DNA from: Novosphingobium sp. B1
GTDB taxonomy: Bacteria; Pseudomonadota; Alphaproteobacteria; Sphingomonadales; Sphingomonadaceae
NCBI RefSeq assembly: GCF_900176395.1
Contig: NZ_FWXL01000006.1
Span: 248,001-312,000, forward strand
Length of the DNA: 64,000 bases
Direction of reading: 5' to 3'
Numbering within the stretch: position 1 is the first letter of the stretch; the number at the start of each line of letters is the position of its first letter. Positions 50,768 to 59,448 of this stretch are shown here, one piece after another. The position numbers were made by a program, and so were the translations under genes. Below the pieces are notes generated by a model that saw only the letters and a program-made list of their open reading frames with translations, made no database searches and was not told where the DNA came from.

Positions 50768-51454
50768 ATGAAGATCGGCATCGTTGACGATGACGACACG
50801 ATGATCGAATTCGTGTCGCGACTGTTTGAATCTGAAGGTTTTCGCTGCGCCTCCTTTCGGCGCGGGCGTGATCTCGTCAGTGCGCTCGCCCGGGAAACTT
50901 TCGATCTGCTCATACTCGACTGGAACATGCCCGACATGAGCGGCATGGAAATCCTGCAATGGGTGCAAGCTCGCCTGCAGCCCTGTCCCCAGGTGATCAT
51001 GCTGACCAGCCGTTCGGACAAGGACGATGTCGCCGCCGCTCTTCATGCGGGCGCTGATGACTACATCGTCAAACCCGAATCGGCGATCGTGATCGCGGCA
51101 CGGGTGCGTGCGGTCATGCGCCGCACTGCGCCGCGCACCAGCCCCGACCGCTACGAACGCTTCGGCACCTACGTCTTCGATCGCAGCGAGGAGGCGGTAA
51201 CGCTCGATGGGGTGCCGATCACGTTGACCAGCAAGGAATTCGCGCTGGCCTACCTGTTCTTCAGCAACCAGCACAAGCCGCTCTCGCGCGGGTATCTGAT
51301 GGAAGCGGTGTGGAAATCGCTGGCTGACCTGACCACGCGGACGCTCGACATGCACGTGTCGAGGATCAGGACCAAGCTGCGCCTGCGGTCGGAAAACGGC
51401 TTCAGGCTGCAAACCGTGTTCAACTATGGTTACCGTCTGGAGGACTGCCGATGA
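50768..51454 (+). CDS. OmpR-type response regulator
   Basis: 228 residues. A receiver domain with DDDD acidic pocket (residues 7-10), phosphoacceptor Asp51 (LILDWNMPDMSG), Thr80 and Lys102, then a winged-helix trans-reg C domain (LDGVPITLTSKEFALAYLFFSNQHKPLSRGYLMEAVWK). Sense: transcriptional regulator phosphorylated by a kinase. The start is ATG 50768. It overlaps the FecR gene by 4 bp and shares an operon with the CHASE2 kinase. Confidence 0.93.
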   Translation: MKIGIVDDDDTMIEFVSRLFESEGFRCASFRRGRDLVSALARETFDLLILDWNMPDMSGMEILQWVQARLQPCPQVIMLTSRSDKDDVAAALHAGADDYIVKPESAIVIAARVRAVMRRTAPRTSPDRYERFGTYVFDRSEEAVTLDGVPITLTSKEFALAYLFFSNQHKPLSRGYLMEAVWKSLADLTTRTLDMHVSRIRTKLRLRSENGFRLQTVFNYGYRLEDCR

Positions 51455-52794
51455 AAGCTGCGGCAATGCTGGGCGCCTTGTCGTTCGTGCTGATGGTTGC
51501 GCCCGCGCCTGCGGCTCTGGCTGCAGGAGGCCGCATACCCGTCCCGGCTGAAGCCTCGGGCGAGGGCGTGATCGAATACCGGATGCCCAAGGGCGAAAAC
51601 CTGTTCAGCCTCGCCCGCAAGGCGCTCGCGCGGCAGGATGACTATCGCCGTGTGCAGCGGCTCAATCGGATCGCGGATCCCCATCGCATCCCGGTGGGGA
51701 CCGTGATCCGCATCCCTGTGCCTCTCCTGCGCAGCGAACCGCTTGCCGCGCGCATCGTCGCTCTTCGCGGCAAGGTGGTGCTGAGCCAGGGGGATCGCCC
51801 GGTCGAGGCAAGAACAGGGATCGACCTTGCGCCCGGTGCAACGCTTGCAACCGGCCCCGACGGCTTCGTGACGCTGCAATTGCCCAATGGCTCCCGCACG
51901 TCGATGCCCACGCAGACCCGCATGCGCATCGTGCGCCTGCATCGCATCATTCTTACCGGCAGCATGGATTACGATCTCGCCGTGGACAGGGGCAAGGTCG
52001 AGACCCTGGCAAGCCCGCTCGGCGATGATCGCAACAACCGCTTTCGCATTCGCACCCCCCGCGCCATCGCGGCAGTGCGCGGCACACGCTTCCGGGTGGG
52101 ATTCGATGAGACCACATCTCTTGCCGAAGTGATCGAGGGCAAGGTCGCGGCCAGTTCGCAGGCCTCGGGGCAGGCGGCAAGCCTCACGCCCGGTCTTGGC
52201 GCAGTCATCGCAGCAAGCGGCGCACTGGAGACAGAAGCGCTTCTGCCTGAACCCGATCTCGCCAATCCAGGCCGCTTGCAGACCGATCCCGAAGTGCGTC
52301 TCGTATTGAGGCCGCTGCCCGGTGCCGGCGGATACCATGTGCAGATTGCCGAAGATGCGGGCTTTGCCAAGATCATCGCCGAACAGCAGCACCCCGGCGA
52401 AGCCTTTGCCTTTGCCGGCATTCCCAATGGCAGGCTGTTTGTCCGGGTCAGCGCGGTTGCGGCATCGGGTCTCGAAGGCCTGCCCAGCACGTATGCGATG
52501 CGCCGTATCCTGGCAGGGGTGAATGCATCGGCGCAGGTCGATGGCGATACCATGCGGTTCGACTGGGGCGGCGAGGGCGCAGGGCCGCGCAGCTACAGCT
52601 TCCAGTTGGGTGAAGCCAGGGGCGACGCGCCGCTGCTCGTGAACGAGGCCGGCCTTGGCGGACAAGGCATCCGCATCGGCGCGCTGGGCCCGGGGGTCTA
52701 TCGCTGGCGCGTGGGCGTGCGGCAGGAAACCGATGGCGAGGTGGTCGAGAACTGGCTTCCATTCGAGAAGCTCACTGTAGCAGCGCCTGACTGA
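51451..52794 (+). CDS. Periplasmic LysM-FecR domain protein
   Basis: 447 residues. A signal peptide (AAMLGALSFVLMVAPAPAALAA) is followed by a LysM-like module (about 40-92, YRMPKGENLFSLARKAL to VGTVIRIPVPLL), a FecR domain (about 105-235, with VVLSQGDRPVEART, GATLATGPDGFVTLQLPNG and TPRAIAAVRGTRFRV) and a C-terminal repeated beta-domain region (about 250-447) like fibronectin type III. It likely binds peptidoglycan and senses or signals to a membrane partner. It lies between the response regulator (4-bp overlap) and the kinase (2-bp gap). Confidence 0.88.
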   Translation: MKAAAMLGALSFVLMVAPAPAALAAGGRIPVPAEASGEGVIEYRMPKGENLFSLARKALARQDDYRRVQRLNRIADPHRIPVGTVIRIPVPLLRSEPLAARIVALRGKVVLSQGDRPVEARTGIDLAPGATLATGPDGFVTLQLPNGSRTSMPTQTRMRIVRLHRIILTGSMDYDLAVDRGKVETLASPLGDDRNNRFRIRTPRAIAAVRGTRFRVGFDETTSLAEVIEGKVAASSQASGQAASLTPGLGAVIAASGALETEALLPEPDLANPGRLQTDPEVRLVLRPLPGAGGYHVQIAEDAGFAKIIAEQQHPGEAFAFAGIPNGRLFVRVSAVAASGLEGLPSTYAMRRILAGVNASAQVDGDTMRFDWGGEGAGPRSYSFQLGEARGDAPLLVNEAGLGGQGIRIGALGPGVYRWRVGVRQETDGEVVENWLPFEKLTVAAPD

Positions 52795-52796
52795 CG

Positions 52797-54989
52797 ATGT
52801 TGCGTCGCCGCCTTTATGGCGAATGGATCGTGGTCATGCTGATTGCGGCAGCCGTCGCCTGGTTCGGCACTGGCAACGATCGCATAGCCCAATTCGATGA
52901 CCGCCTGTTCGACCTTGCCTCGCAACTGGTCGCCCCGCCGGTCGATGAGCGCATCCTGATCGTCGAGATCGACGAGGCGAGTCTCGAGGCGCTCGGGCGC
53001 TGGCCGTGGCCGCGCGACGATCATGCCCGGCTGCTCGATGTCCTGGCACGCAACCGTCCCCTGGCGGTGGGCTATAGCGTGCTGTTCCTGGACCCGTCGC
53101 CGCAGGACGAGGCCTTGGCGCGAAGTCTGCATCGGGCAGGCAATGTCTATCTGGCGGCCATAAACGGCCATTCCGAGAGTGCAGGTGGCGCGATGCAACT
53201 GCCGACGCCACAGCTTTCTTCTGCCGCAGCAGGGCTGGGTTCGGTCGATCTGGCGGCAGATGAAGACGGGGTCGTACGCCGGATCCCGCCAACAACGGAC
53301 GCGCCGGGCGCGCTGGTGCCGCTGTACCGGCAGCTTGCGCGAGCAGGCGGCTTGCGGGACGCGCAGCAATCGGGCCAGTTGATCGCCTACGCCCAGCCCG
53401 GCCGCTTCCGCCGCATTTCCTTTGCAGCATTGGCATCGGGAGAAGTGCCGGCCGCATCGGTGCGCCGCAAGCTTCTGCTGGTCGGTGCAACCGCCGCCGG
53501 GCTTGCCAGCCAGCAGCCGGTGCCGTCCCATGCCGGCGGGCTGCTTTCGGGTGTCGAGGTTGAAGCCAACATGCTCAACACCCTGCTCTCGCAGGCCGGT
53601 GTCCGCGCGTTGCCCTCGCCTGTCATGGCGTGGCTGGCGATGCTTCCGGCGCTGCTGCTGATGGGCGGGTTCCTGCGTCTGTCGCCATCGGCAAGCTCAT
53701 GGCTGGCGGCTGGCTTGGCGCTTGCCCTGGTGGCTGCATGTCTTGTCCTGCTCGCTGGTTTCCAGTTGTGGTTCGCGCCTTCCGGAGCATTGCTGGGCCT
53801 TGCGGCGGCCTATGTGCTGTGGGGATGGCGCCGGCTCACTATCATCGGGCGTTTCGTCGTGGCGCGGGTGCGCTCGCTCGAGGACGAGCCGGGGCTCATG
53901 CTGGGCACAAGCCCGGCACACGGTGGCGACCTCGTCGGGCGCGATGCCAGCCGCCTCGAAGACCTGATCGAGCAACTGCTCACGCTGCGCCGCTTTGTCA
54001 GCGAGGCGATCGACCACCTTCCGGCGGCAATCTGCGTGATCGACGGCGAAAGGCGCATCGTGCTGGCCAATCGCGCCGCGATCGGGCTGTTCGGGCCGGG
54101 TATCGTGGGCCAGCCCGCAGCGCTGCTTGCCGAGAGCCTGTCCGCTGTTCCCGATGCCGAGCACGGGCTGCTTCGCGATGGGGCGGGAAACTTCCATCTT
54201 GCCGCCGAAGCCGAACTGCCCGGCCGGTTGCGCATCCTGTCCTATGCCGACGTTACCGAACTGCAGCGCATCGCCGAGGAACGCGACGATATCCTGCAGT
54301 TCCTGTCGCACGATATACGCTCGCCCAACGCTGCCATCGTGACCCTGCTGGAGACCGAGAACCTGGCCGGGCGCAGCGGCACCGCGCCTCCTGCAGCGAT
54401 GCTCGAGGCAATCCATCTCCACGCCCGCCATGCGCTGAAGCTGGCCGACGATTTCGTGCAACTGGCCCGCGCGCGGCGGCGAGTGATGGAGCCCGAGGCA
54501 CTGGACCTGTGCGACGTGGCGCGCGAGGCTGCGGACATGGTCTGGCCCCGCGCCCACGCCAAGGGTCTCAAGGTGACCGACCGTTGCGAGGACGGCGAGA
54601 TCTGGGTGATGGGTGACCGCAGCATGATCCTGCGCGCCGCGATCAACCTGCTGGAGAACGCGGTGAAATTCGCCCCGCAGGATAGCAGCGGCGTGACCTT
54701 CGGGGTTTCACAGCAACACGATTGTGCGGTGCTGTCGGTCAGCGGGACCGGGCCGGCGATGCCGCCGGGCCGGGCTGCAGCACCGTTTGCGCTCTATGCG
54801 CAAGGACGTGACGCCGACGGTACTGCCAGTCTCGGTCTCGGTCTTGCTTTCGTGCAGACGGTGGCCGCGCGTCACGGCGGCCGGACAGGCTACGAGTATC
54901 TCGGCAGCGGGCGGGACGATGAAGACGGCATCGCCCTGTTCAGCCTGGCCTTGCCGCTGGCCCAGACCGAGGAGGAAGCGGCGCGCTGA
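52797..54989 (+). CDS. CHASE2-PAS sensor histidine kinase
   Basis: 730 residues. After an N-terminal helix comes a periplasmic CHASE2 domain (about 25-270), about three membrane helices (275-345), a PAS-like domain (AICVIDGERRIVLANRAAIGLFG near 410) and a HisKA region with phosphoacceptor His505 in LSHDIRSP. The ATPase has an N box with Asn621 (NLLENAVKF) and a GLGLAF G2 box. The G1 box reads VSGTGPAM at 648-655, with Gly650 where Asp is expected, so nucleotide binding may be altered. Third gene of the signalling operon. Confidence 0.9.
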   Translation: MLRRRLYGEWIVVMLIAAAVAWFGTGNDRIAQFDDRLFDLASQLVAPPVDERILIVEIDEASLEALGRWPWPRDDHARLLDVLARNRPLAVGYSVLFLDPSPQDEALARSLHRAGNVYLAAINGHSESAGGAMQLPTPQLSSAAAGLGSVDLAADEDGVVRRIPPTTDAPGALVPLYRQLARAGGLRDAQQSGQLIAYAQPGRFRRISFAALASGEVPAASVRRKLLLVGATAAGLASQQPVPSHAGGLLSGVEVEANMLNTLLSQAGVRALPSPVMAWLAMLPALLLMGGFLRLSPSASSWLAAGLALALVAACLVLLAGFQLWFAPSGALLGLAAAYVLWGWRRLTIIGRFVVARVRSLEDEPGLMLGTSPAHGGDLVGRDASRLEDLIEQLLTLRRFVSEAIDHLPAAICVIDGERRIVLANRAAIGLFGPGIVGQPAALLAESLSAVPDAEHGLLRDGAGNFHLAAEAELPGRLRILSYADVTELQRIAEERDDILQFLSHDIRSPNAAIVTLLETENLAGRSGTAPPAAMLEAIHLHARHALKLADDFVQLARARRRVMEPEALDLCDVAREAADMVWPRAHAKGLKVTDRCEDGEIWVMGDRSMILRAAINLLENAVKFAPQDSSGVTFGVSQQHDCAVLSVSGTGPAMPPGRAAAPFALYAQGRDADGTASLGLGLAFVQTVAARHGGRTGYEYLGSGRDDEDGIALFSLALPLAQTEEEAAR

Positions 54990-54995
54990 CCGCGC

Positions 54996-55511
54996 TCAGT
55001 CGCGGCCGCTGCGCACGTGGACGGGCAAGGCCTTGCCCGCGAGCGCGGCAACGGCCTGCGTGGCGAGCGGGGCAACGCTCTGCGCAAGCGTGCCGTGACA
55101 ATGCGCCTCTTCCGCCCAGGCGCGCACTGGCGCTGCACCCGGCATTTCCAGCACCAGCAGCAGGCGCTGCGTGCGGTCCGCGCAGTCCTGCAACAGGCGC
55201 TGCCGCTTTGCCGGGGAGATATCGCGGCCATCGGCAGCGATCACGGCCATCGCGGCTGGCCGCTCGGCCAAGGCGACGGTAAGCCGGGCCGCGCCCTCTG
55301 GCGCAGGCGTGAAACCATGGTCGGCAAGCGCTGCACCGATTGCGGCGCGGGTGGCAGAGGATAGCGCGTCGGGCACACCTGCCAGCACCACTTCGACCGG
55401 CATCTTGGGTGGGAGAGACGCTGCATCGGCACCGGTGCGGGTTTCGACCAGGCCAGCGCATGCTGCCAGTGCCAAAGCTGCCAAAACCATCATGCCACTG
55501 CGCGCCAACAT
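54996..55511 (-). CDS. Putative lipoprotein of unknown function
   Basis: 171 residues with a lipobox (LALAACAG, Cys18), so a lipid-anchored envelope protein. The mature part is alpha/beta with VEVVLAGVPDALSSATRAAIGAALADHGFTPAPEGAARLTVALAERPAAMAV, a layout seen in DUF4136-like lipoproteins, though no diagnostic motif is found. It converges with the kinase operon and is divergent from the LOG gene; the promoter region carries a repeat. Confidence 0.6.
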   Translation of the reverse strand: MLARSGMMVLAALALAACAGLVETRTGADAASLPPKMPVEVVLAGVPDALSSATRAAIGAALADHGFTPAPEGAARLTVALAERPAAMAVIAADGRDISPAKRQRLLQDCADRTQRLLLVLEMPGAAPVRAWAEEAHCHGTLAQSVAPLATQAVAALAGKALPVHVRSGRD

Positions 55512-55528
55512 GGCCGATCCCCCCTCTG

Positions 55529-55670
55529 ACCTATGCCCGACCTATGGCTCACCTACCCCCTGCCTTGTGCCGGTGCAAACCCCTTGGCGAAAGGATTGGT
55601 TTGGCCCTGGCATTCCTGCCGGTCGGCCACAAGCACCCTTGCGCTTTTCGTTGGTTGGCCCGACCTATGG
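55529..55670. repeat. Repeat copies of the 9.1 kb 11-bp motif
   Basis: ACCTATGCCCGACCTATG at 55529-55546 is the exact complement of the 18-mer at 9102-9119, and GCCCGACCTATGGC recurs at 55535-55548 and 55658-55671. Here it sits in the divergent upstream region of the lipoprotein (55511) and the LOG gene (55675). Confidence 0.5.
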
Positions 55671-55674
55671 CGGC

Positions 55675-56553
55675 ATGACTGAAGAAGAAAAGCAGCACGA
55701 GCTGACCAAGCGCAAGTTCTACAAGGCCGAGCAGGAAGCGGGCTTTGTCGAGAACCATCCCAAGACCACCGCCCAGCAGCAGGACCCGGCCTATCGGCTG
55801 GCATTCCGCGATACGGACTTCCTCCTGCGCGAGGAACTGCGTCCGGTGCGCTTCCAGCTGGAACTGCTCAAGCCCGACATGCTGCTCGACGAAGCAGGCA
55901 TCGGATCGACGCTGGTGGTCTATGGATCGGCGCGCATCCCGTCGCCCGACATGGCCGAAGCGGCGCTCGCCACGGCGACCACGCCGGAACGCAAGGCCGT
56001 GATCGAAAGCCTCGTCGCCAAGGCGAAATATTACGAAGAGGCACGCAAGCTTGCCTATGTCGCCAGCAAGTGCGGACTTGTCGAAGACGGCAAGCGCCAG
56101 TTCGTGATCTGTTCGGGCGGCGGGCCGTCGATCATGGAAGCGGCCAATCGCGGAGCGGAAGATGCAGGCGCGGAATCGATCGGCCTCAACATCGTGCTGC
56201 CCCACGAACAGGCGCCCAATGGCTATGTCACGCCGCACCTGTCGTTCCAGTTCCACTACTTCGCGCTGAGGAAGATGCACTTCCTGCTGCGCGCGCGTGC
56301 GGTGGCGGTGTTCCCCGGCGGGTTTGGCACGTTCGATGAATTCTTCGAACTGCTCACGCTGATCCAGACCGGCAAGATGAAGCCGATCCCGATCCTGCTG
56401 TTCGGCGGCGATTACTGGAACCGCGTGATCAACTTCCGCGCACTGGCCGAGGAAGGCGTGATCAACTTCGAGGATCTTGACCTGTTCACGCCGGTGGAGA
56501 CCGCCGAGGAAGCGTGGGAGCATATCGTCAAGTTCTACGACCTCGACTGCTGA
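55675..56553 (+). CDS. LOG-family (TIGR00730) Rossmann-fold nucleotide hydrolase-like protein
   Basis: 292 residues with the diagnostic PGGFGTFDEFFELLT and CSGGGPSIMEAANRGAEDAG motifs. The family includes cytokinin riboside phosphate phosphoribohydrolases (LOG) and YgdH-type nucleotide 5'-monophosphate nucleosidases; the long N-terminus with HPKTTAQQQDP is like the larger bacterial members. The start is ATG 55675. The reaction is probably nucleotide base release; the physiological substrate is unknown. The acetyltransferase follows by 4 bp. Confidence 0.9.
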   Translation: MTEEEKQHELTKRKFYKAEQEAGFVENHPKTTAQQQDPAYRLAFRDTDFLLREELRPVRFQLELLKPDMLLDEAGIGSTLVVYGSARIPSPDMAEAALATATTPERKAVIESLVAKAKYYEEARKLAYVASKCGLVEDGKRQFVICSGGGPSIMEAANRGAEDAGAESIGLNIVLPHEQAPNGYVTPHLSFQFHYFALRKMHFLLRARAVAVFPGGFGTFDEFFELLTLIQTGKMKPIPILLFGGDYWNRVINFRALAEEGVINFEDLDLFTPVETAEEAWEHIVKFYDLDC

Positions 56554-56557
56554 AGCC

Positions 56558-57073
56558 ATGATCCAGACCGCGCGGCTGGTATTGCGTCCCGTGCGCCCAG
56601 GGCAAGACCTTGCGGCAATGCACGCGATCATGCGCCAGCCGCGCGCGATGGCCTACTGGTCAACGCCGCCACACGACAGCGAGGACGTGACGGCCGAATG
56701 GCTCGCCAACATGGCGGCGATCCCTGCGCTGGAGGGCGAGGATTTCATCGTCGAGTACGGCGGAAGGGTAATCGGGAAGGCCGGCTTCTATCGCTTTCCC
56801 GACCTCGGTTACATGTTCGATCCCGCGGTGTGGGGGCAGGGCTTTGCCCGCGAAGCCGTCGGCGCGGTGATCGATCGCGGCTTTGCCATTCATAACCTGC
56901 CGCGCATCCAGGCTGACGTCGATCCGCGCAACAAGGCTTCGATCAACCTGCTCCAGCGGCTGGGCCTTTTCGAAACGCATCGCGCGGCGCGGACCTGGCT
57001 GGTTGGCGATGAATGGTGCGACAGCGTCTATTTTGCGCTGACCCGCGAGGACTGGGATCAGCGCACCGCCTGA
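56558..57073 (+). CDS. GNAT-family N-acetyltransferase (RimJ-like)
   Basis: 171 residues. Starts MIQTARLVLRPVRPGQDLAAM as in RimJ/RimL types, with a W-G-Q-G-F-A acetyl-CoA motif (FDPAVWGQGFAREAVGAVI) and NKASINLLQRLGLFETHR. Substrate unknown. The start is ATG 56558, 4 bp after the LOG stop, so the two are probably co-transcribed. The 3' end overlaps the convergent thiD by 16 bp. Confidence 0.88.
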   Translation: MIQTARLVLRPVRPGQDLAAMHAIMRQPRAMAYWSTPPHDSEDVTAEWLANMAAIPALEGEDFIVEYGGRVIGKAGFYRFPDLGYMFDPAVWGQGFAREAVGAVIDRGFAIHNLPRIQADVDPRNKASINLLQRLGLFETHRAARTWLVGDEWCDSVYFALTREDWDQRTA

Positions 57074-57804
57074 TGGCCGAGCGGGCCGTGGCCCTTGCCG
57101 AAGCCGGGGGCATCGAGCAGGGCGGCACGGACGAATTCGCGCGCGTGTTGCACCGCGTCTTCCAGCGAAGCACCTTTGGCAAGAAGCGTCGCGATGGCGC
57201 TCGACATTGTGCAGCCGGTGCCATGGGTATGGCGCGTGAAAATGCGGGGTGCCGTCCACACCCGCTCCGCCTTTCCGGGCACGACCAGCCGGTCGATCAC
57301 GTCCGGCCCATCCGCATCGCCGCCCTTGGCGATATAGGCAATGCCGCGTTCCCGCATCGCTTCGTCGCCACCGAGCGCTGCGAGTTCGGGGACGTTGGGC
57401 GTCGTCAGCGTGGCGAGGGCCATGAGGCGTTCGAAGGCGGCAATCGTTGCGGCATCGGCAAGGGCTGCACCGCTCGTGGCGATCATCACCGGATCGAAGA
57501 CAATCGGTACTTCGAGCCTTTCCAGCCGGCCTGCGACCACTGCTGCGATTTCGGGAGAGCCGAGCATGCCGATCTTCACCGCATCGACGCCAAGGTCGTT
57601 CACGCAGGCATCGATCTGCGCCGCAACCATCGCAGGATCGACCGGAAGCACACTGTGCACGCCAGTCGTATCCTGCGCGGTCAGGGCGCAGATGGCGGTC
57701 ATGGCATAGCCGCCAAGCATGGTTATGGTCTTGATGTCAGCCTGAATCCCGGCACCGCCGCCGGAATCCGAGCCTGCAATCGACAGAACGCGGGGAGGGC
57801 TCAT
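57058..57804 (-). CDS. thiD: Hydroxymethylpyrimidine (phosphate) kinase
   Basis: 248 residues; phosphorylates HMP and HMP-P in thiamine synthesis. PfkB-like fold: LSIAGSDSGGGAGIQADIKT at the N-terminus, the VFDPVMIATSGA region and HTHGTGCTMSSAIAT with the catalytic Asp/Cys surroundings. It overlaps the DUF1272 stop by 4 bp and glmM is behind that. The 3' end overlaps the convergent GNAT gene by 16 bp. Confidence 0.95.
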   Translation of the reverse strand: MSPPRVLSIAGSDSGGGAGIQADIKTITMLGGYAMTAICALTAQDTTGVHSVLPVDPAMVAAQIDACVNDLGVDAVKIGMLGSPEIAAVVAGRLERLEVPIVFDPVMIATSGAALADAATIAAFERLMALATLTTPNVPELAALGGDEAMRERGIAYIAKGGDADGPDVIDRLVVPGKAERVWTAPRIFTRHTHGTGCTMSSAIATLLAKGASLEDAVQHAREFVRAALLDAPGFGKGHGPLGHQAVR

Positions 57805-58025
57805 CCCTTGAACTTGCGCTCCGTCGAGGGCGGGTGCTTCGCCTGAAGCGCCTTCGAACGCGTCGGACGGTCCATCAGTTCGCCGCCGCAATTGGGGCAG
57901 CGATCATCCAGCTCCTCGGCGCATTCCGCACACCAGGTACATTCGAACGAGCAGATGAATGCGCCGGGCGCCTCGGCCGGAAGGTCCGTGCCGCAGCGTT
58001 CGCAATCGGGCCGCATTTCCAGCAT
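57801..58025 (-). CDS. DUF1272 small zinc-ribbon-like protein
   Basis: 74 residues starting [20 protein letters not shown]. Cysteines form CxxC pairs: CERC, CTWCAEC and CPNCG, a treble-clef or zinc-ribbon pattern, ending in DRPTRSKALQAKH. The family is widely conserved and unassigned. It lies between thiD (4-bp overlap) and glmM (its start shares a base with the glmM stop). Confidence 0.9.
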   Translation of the reverse strand: MLEMRPDCERCGTDLPAEAPGAFICSFECTWCAECAEELDDRCPNCGGELMDRPTRSKALQAKHPPSTERKFKG

Positions 58026-59362
58026 CAGGCGGCCTTCCTGACGGCGTTGCAGATCTGGTCGACCACGGCTTCGACTTCGCCAGCATCGTCGCCTTCGGCC
58101 ATGACGCGGATCACTGGTTCGGTGCCCGAGGGCCGGATGACGAGACGACCCTTGCCCGAAAGCCGGGCTTCGGCATCGGCAATCGCCTCCTTCACGGTCT
58201 TGTCGTCCAGAGGCTTGCCGCCGGCGAAGCGCACGTTCTTGAGCAGTTGCGGCACGGGATCGAACTGGTGGAGCAGTTCGCTGGCGGGCTTGCCCCCCGC
58301 AACCATCGCCGCCAGCACCTGGAGCGCGGCTACGGTGCCATCGCCGGTGGTGGCATGATCGGTAAGGATCATGTGGCCGGACTGTTCGCCACCCACATTG
58401 AAGCCGCCACTGCGCATCCGTTCGAGCACGTAGCGGTCCCCCACTGTGGTGCGTTCGAGGGTGAGGCCCTGTCCGTTGAGGCAGCGTTCAAGCCCGAGGT
58501 TCGACATGACCGTGGCAACGACGCCGCCGCCGCGCAATTCGCCCCGCGCGGCAAGCTGGCTGCCGATCAGGGCCATGATCTGATCACCGTCGACGGTCTG
58601 GCTCTTTTCATCGACCACGATCAGGCGATCGGCATCTCCATCAAGGGCAATGCCGATATCGGCGCGCACTTCGCGCACCTTCGCCTTGATCGCATCGAGA
58701 TGGGTGGAGCCGACCCCGGCATTGATGTTCTTGCCATTGGGTTCGACGCCCATGGCAATCACCTCGGCGCCGAGTTCCCACAGCGCCGATGGGGTGACAT
58801 GATAGGCCGCGCCATTGGCACAATCGAGCACGATGCGCAGGCCATCGAGGCGGACGTTATCGGGCAGGCTGGCCTTCACCGCATGGATATAGCGGCCACG
58901 GGCATCCTCGATCCGGCGGGCGCGACCCACTTCGGTAGCGTCGGCAAGGGAAAGATCCTGTTCCAGCATCGCCTCGATCGCCAGTTCGGCATCATCGGAA
59001 AGCTTGAAGCCATCGGGGCCGAACAGCTTGATGCCGTTGTCCTCGAACGGATTGTGGCTGGCCGAGATCATTACGCCAAGATCCGCGCGCATCGAGCGGG
59101 TGAGCATGGCGACGGCTGGCGTGGGCATGGGACCAAGCAGCACCACGTCCATGCCGACCGACGTGAACCCCGCTACCATCGCGCTTTCCATCATGTAGCC
59201 CGACAGGCGGGTGTCCTTGCCGATCACGACCCGATGTCGATGATCTCCGCGCTGGAAATATGTGCCGGCAGCCTGGCCCACCTTCATTGCGGTGGCGGCG
59301 GTCATCACTCCGGCGTTGGTCCGGCCCCGGATACCGTCGGTGCCGAAGAACTTGCGTGCCAT
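58025..59362 (-). CDS. glmM: Phosphoglucosamine mutase
   Basis: 445 residues; turns glucosamine-6-P to glucosamine-1-P for cell-wall and lipopolysaccharide precursors. The catalytic Ser102 is in [13 protein letters not shown], the metal loop is [14 protein letters not shown] and the C-terminal phosphate-binding [15 protein letters not shown] is intact. The gene is full length. It shares an operon with DUF1272 and thiD. Confidence 0.97.
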   Translation of the reverse strand: MARKFFGTDGIRGRTNAGVMTAATAMKVGQAAGTYFQRGDHRHRVVIGKDTRLSGYMMESAMVAGFTSVGMDVVLLGPMPTPAVAMLTRSMRADLGVMISASHNPFEDNGIKLFGPDGFKLSDDAELAIEAMLEQDLSLADATEVGRARRIEDARGRYIHAVKASLPDNVRLDGLRIVLDCANGAAYHVTPSALWELGAEVIAMGVEPNGKNINAGVGSTHLDAIKAKVREVRADIGIALDGDADRLIVVDEKSQTVDGDQIMALIGSQLAARGELRGGGVVATVMSNLGLERCLNGQGLTLERTTVGDRYVLERMRSGGFNVGGEQSGHMILTDHATTGDGTVAALQVLAAMVAGGKPASELLHQFDPVPQLLKNVRFAGGKPLDDKTVKEAIADAEARLSGKGRLVIRPSGTEPVIRVMAEGDDAGEVEAVVDQICNAVRKAA

Positions 59363-59448
59363 GAAACGGCGTGTCCTTTTGTTGTCCGCACCCTTTTCCG
59401 GGCGCCCTGCGTTGCCTTGCCGTGCAACCTAGCTAATGTTGTCTCAAG

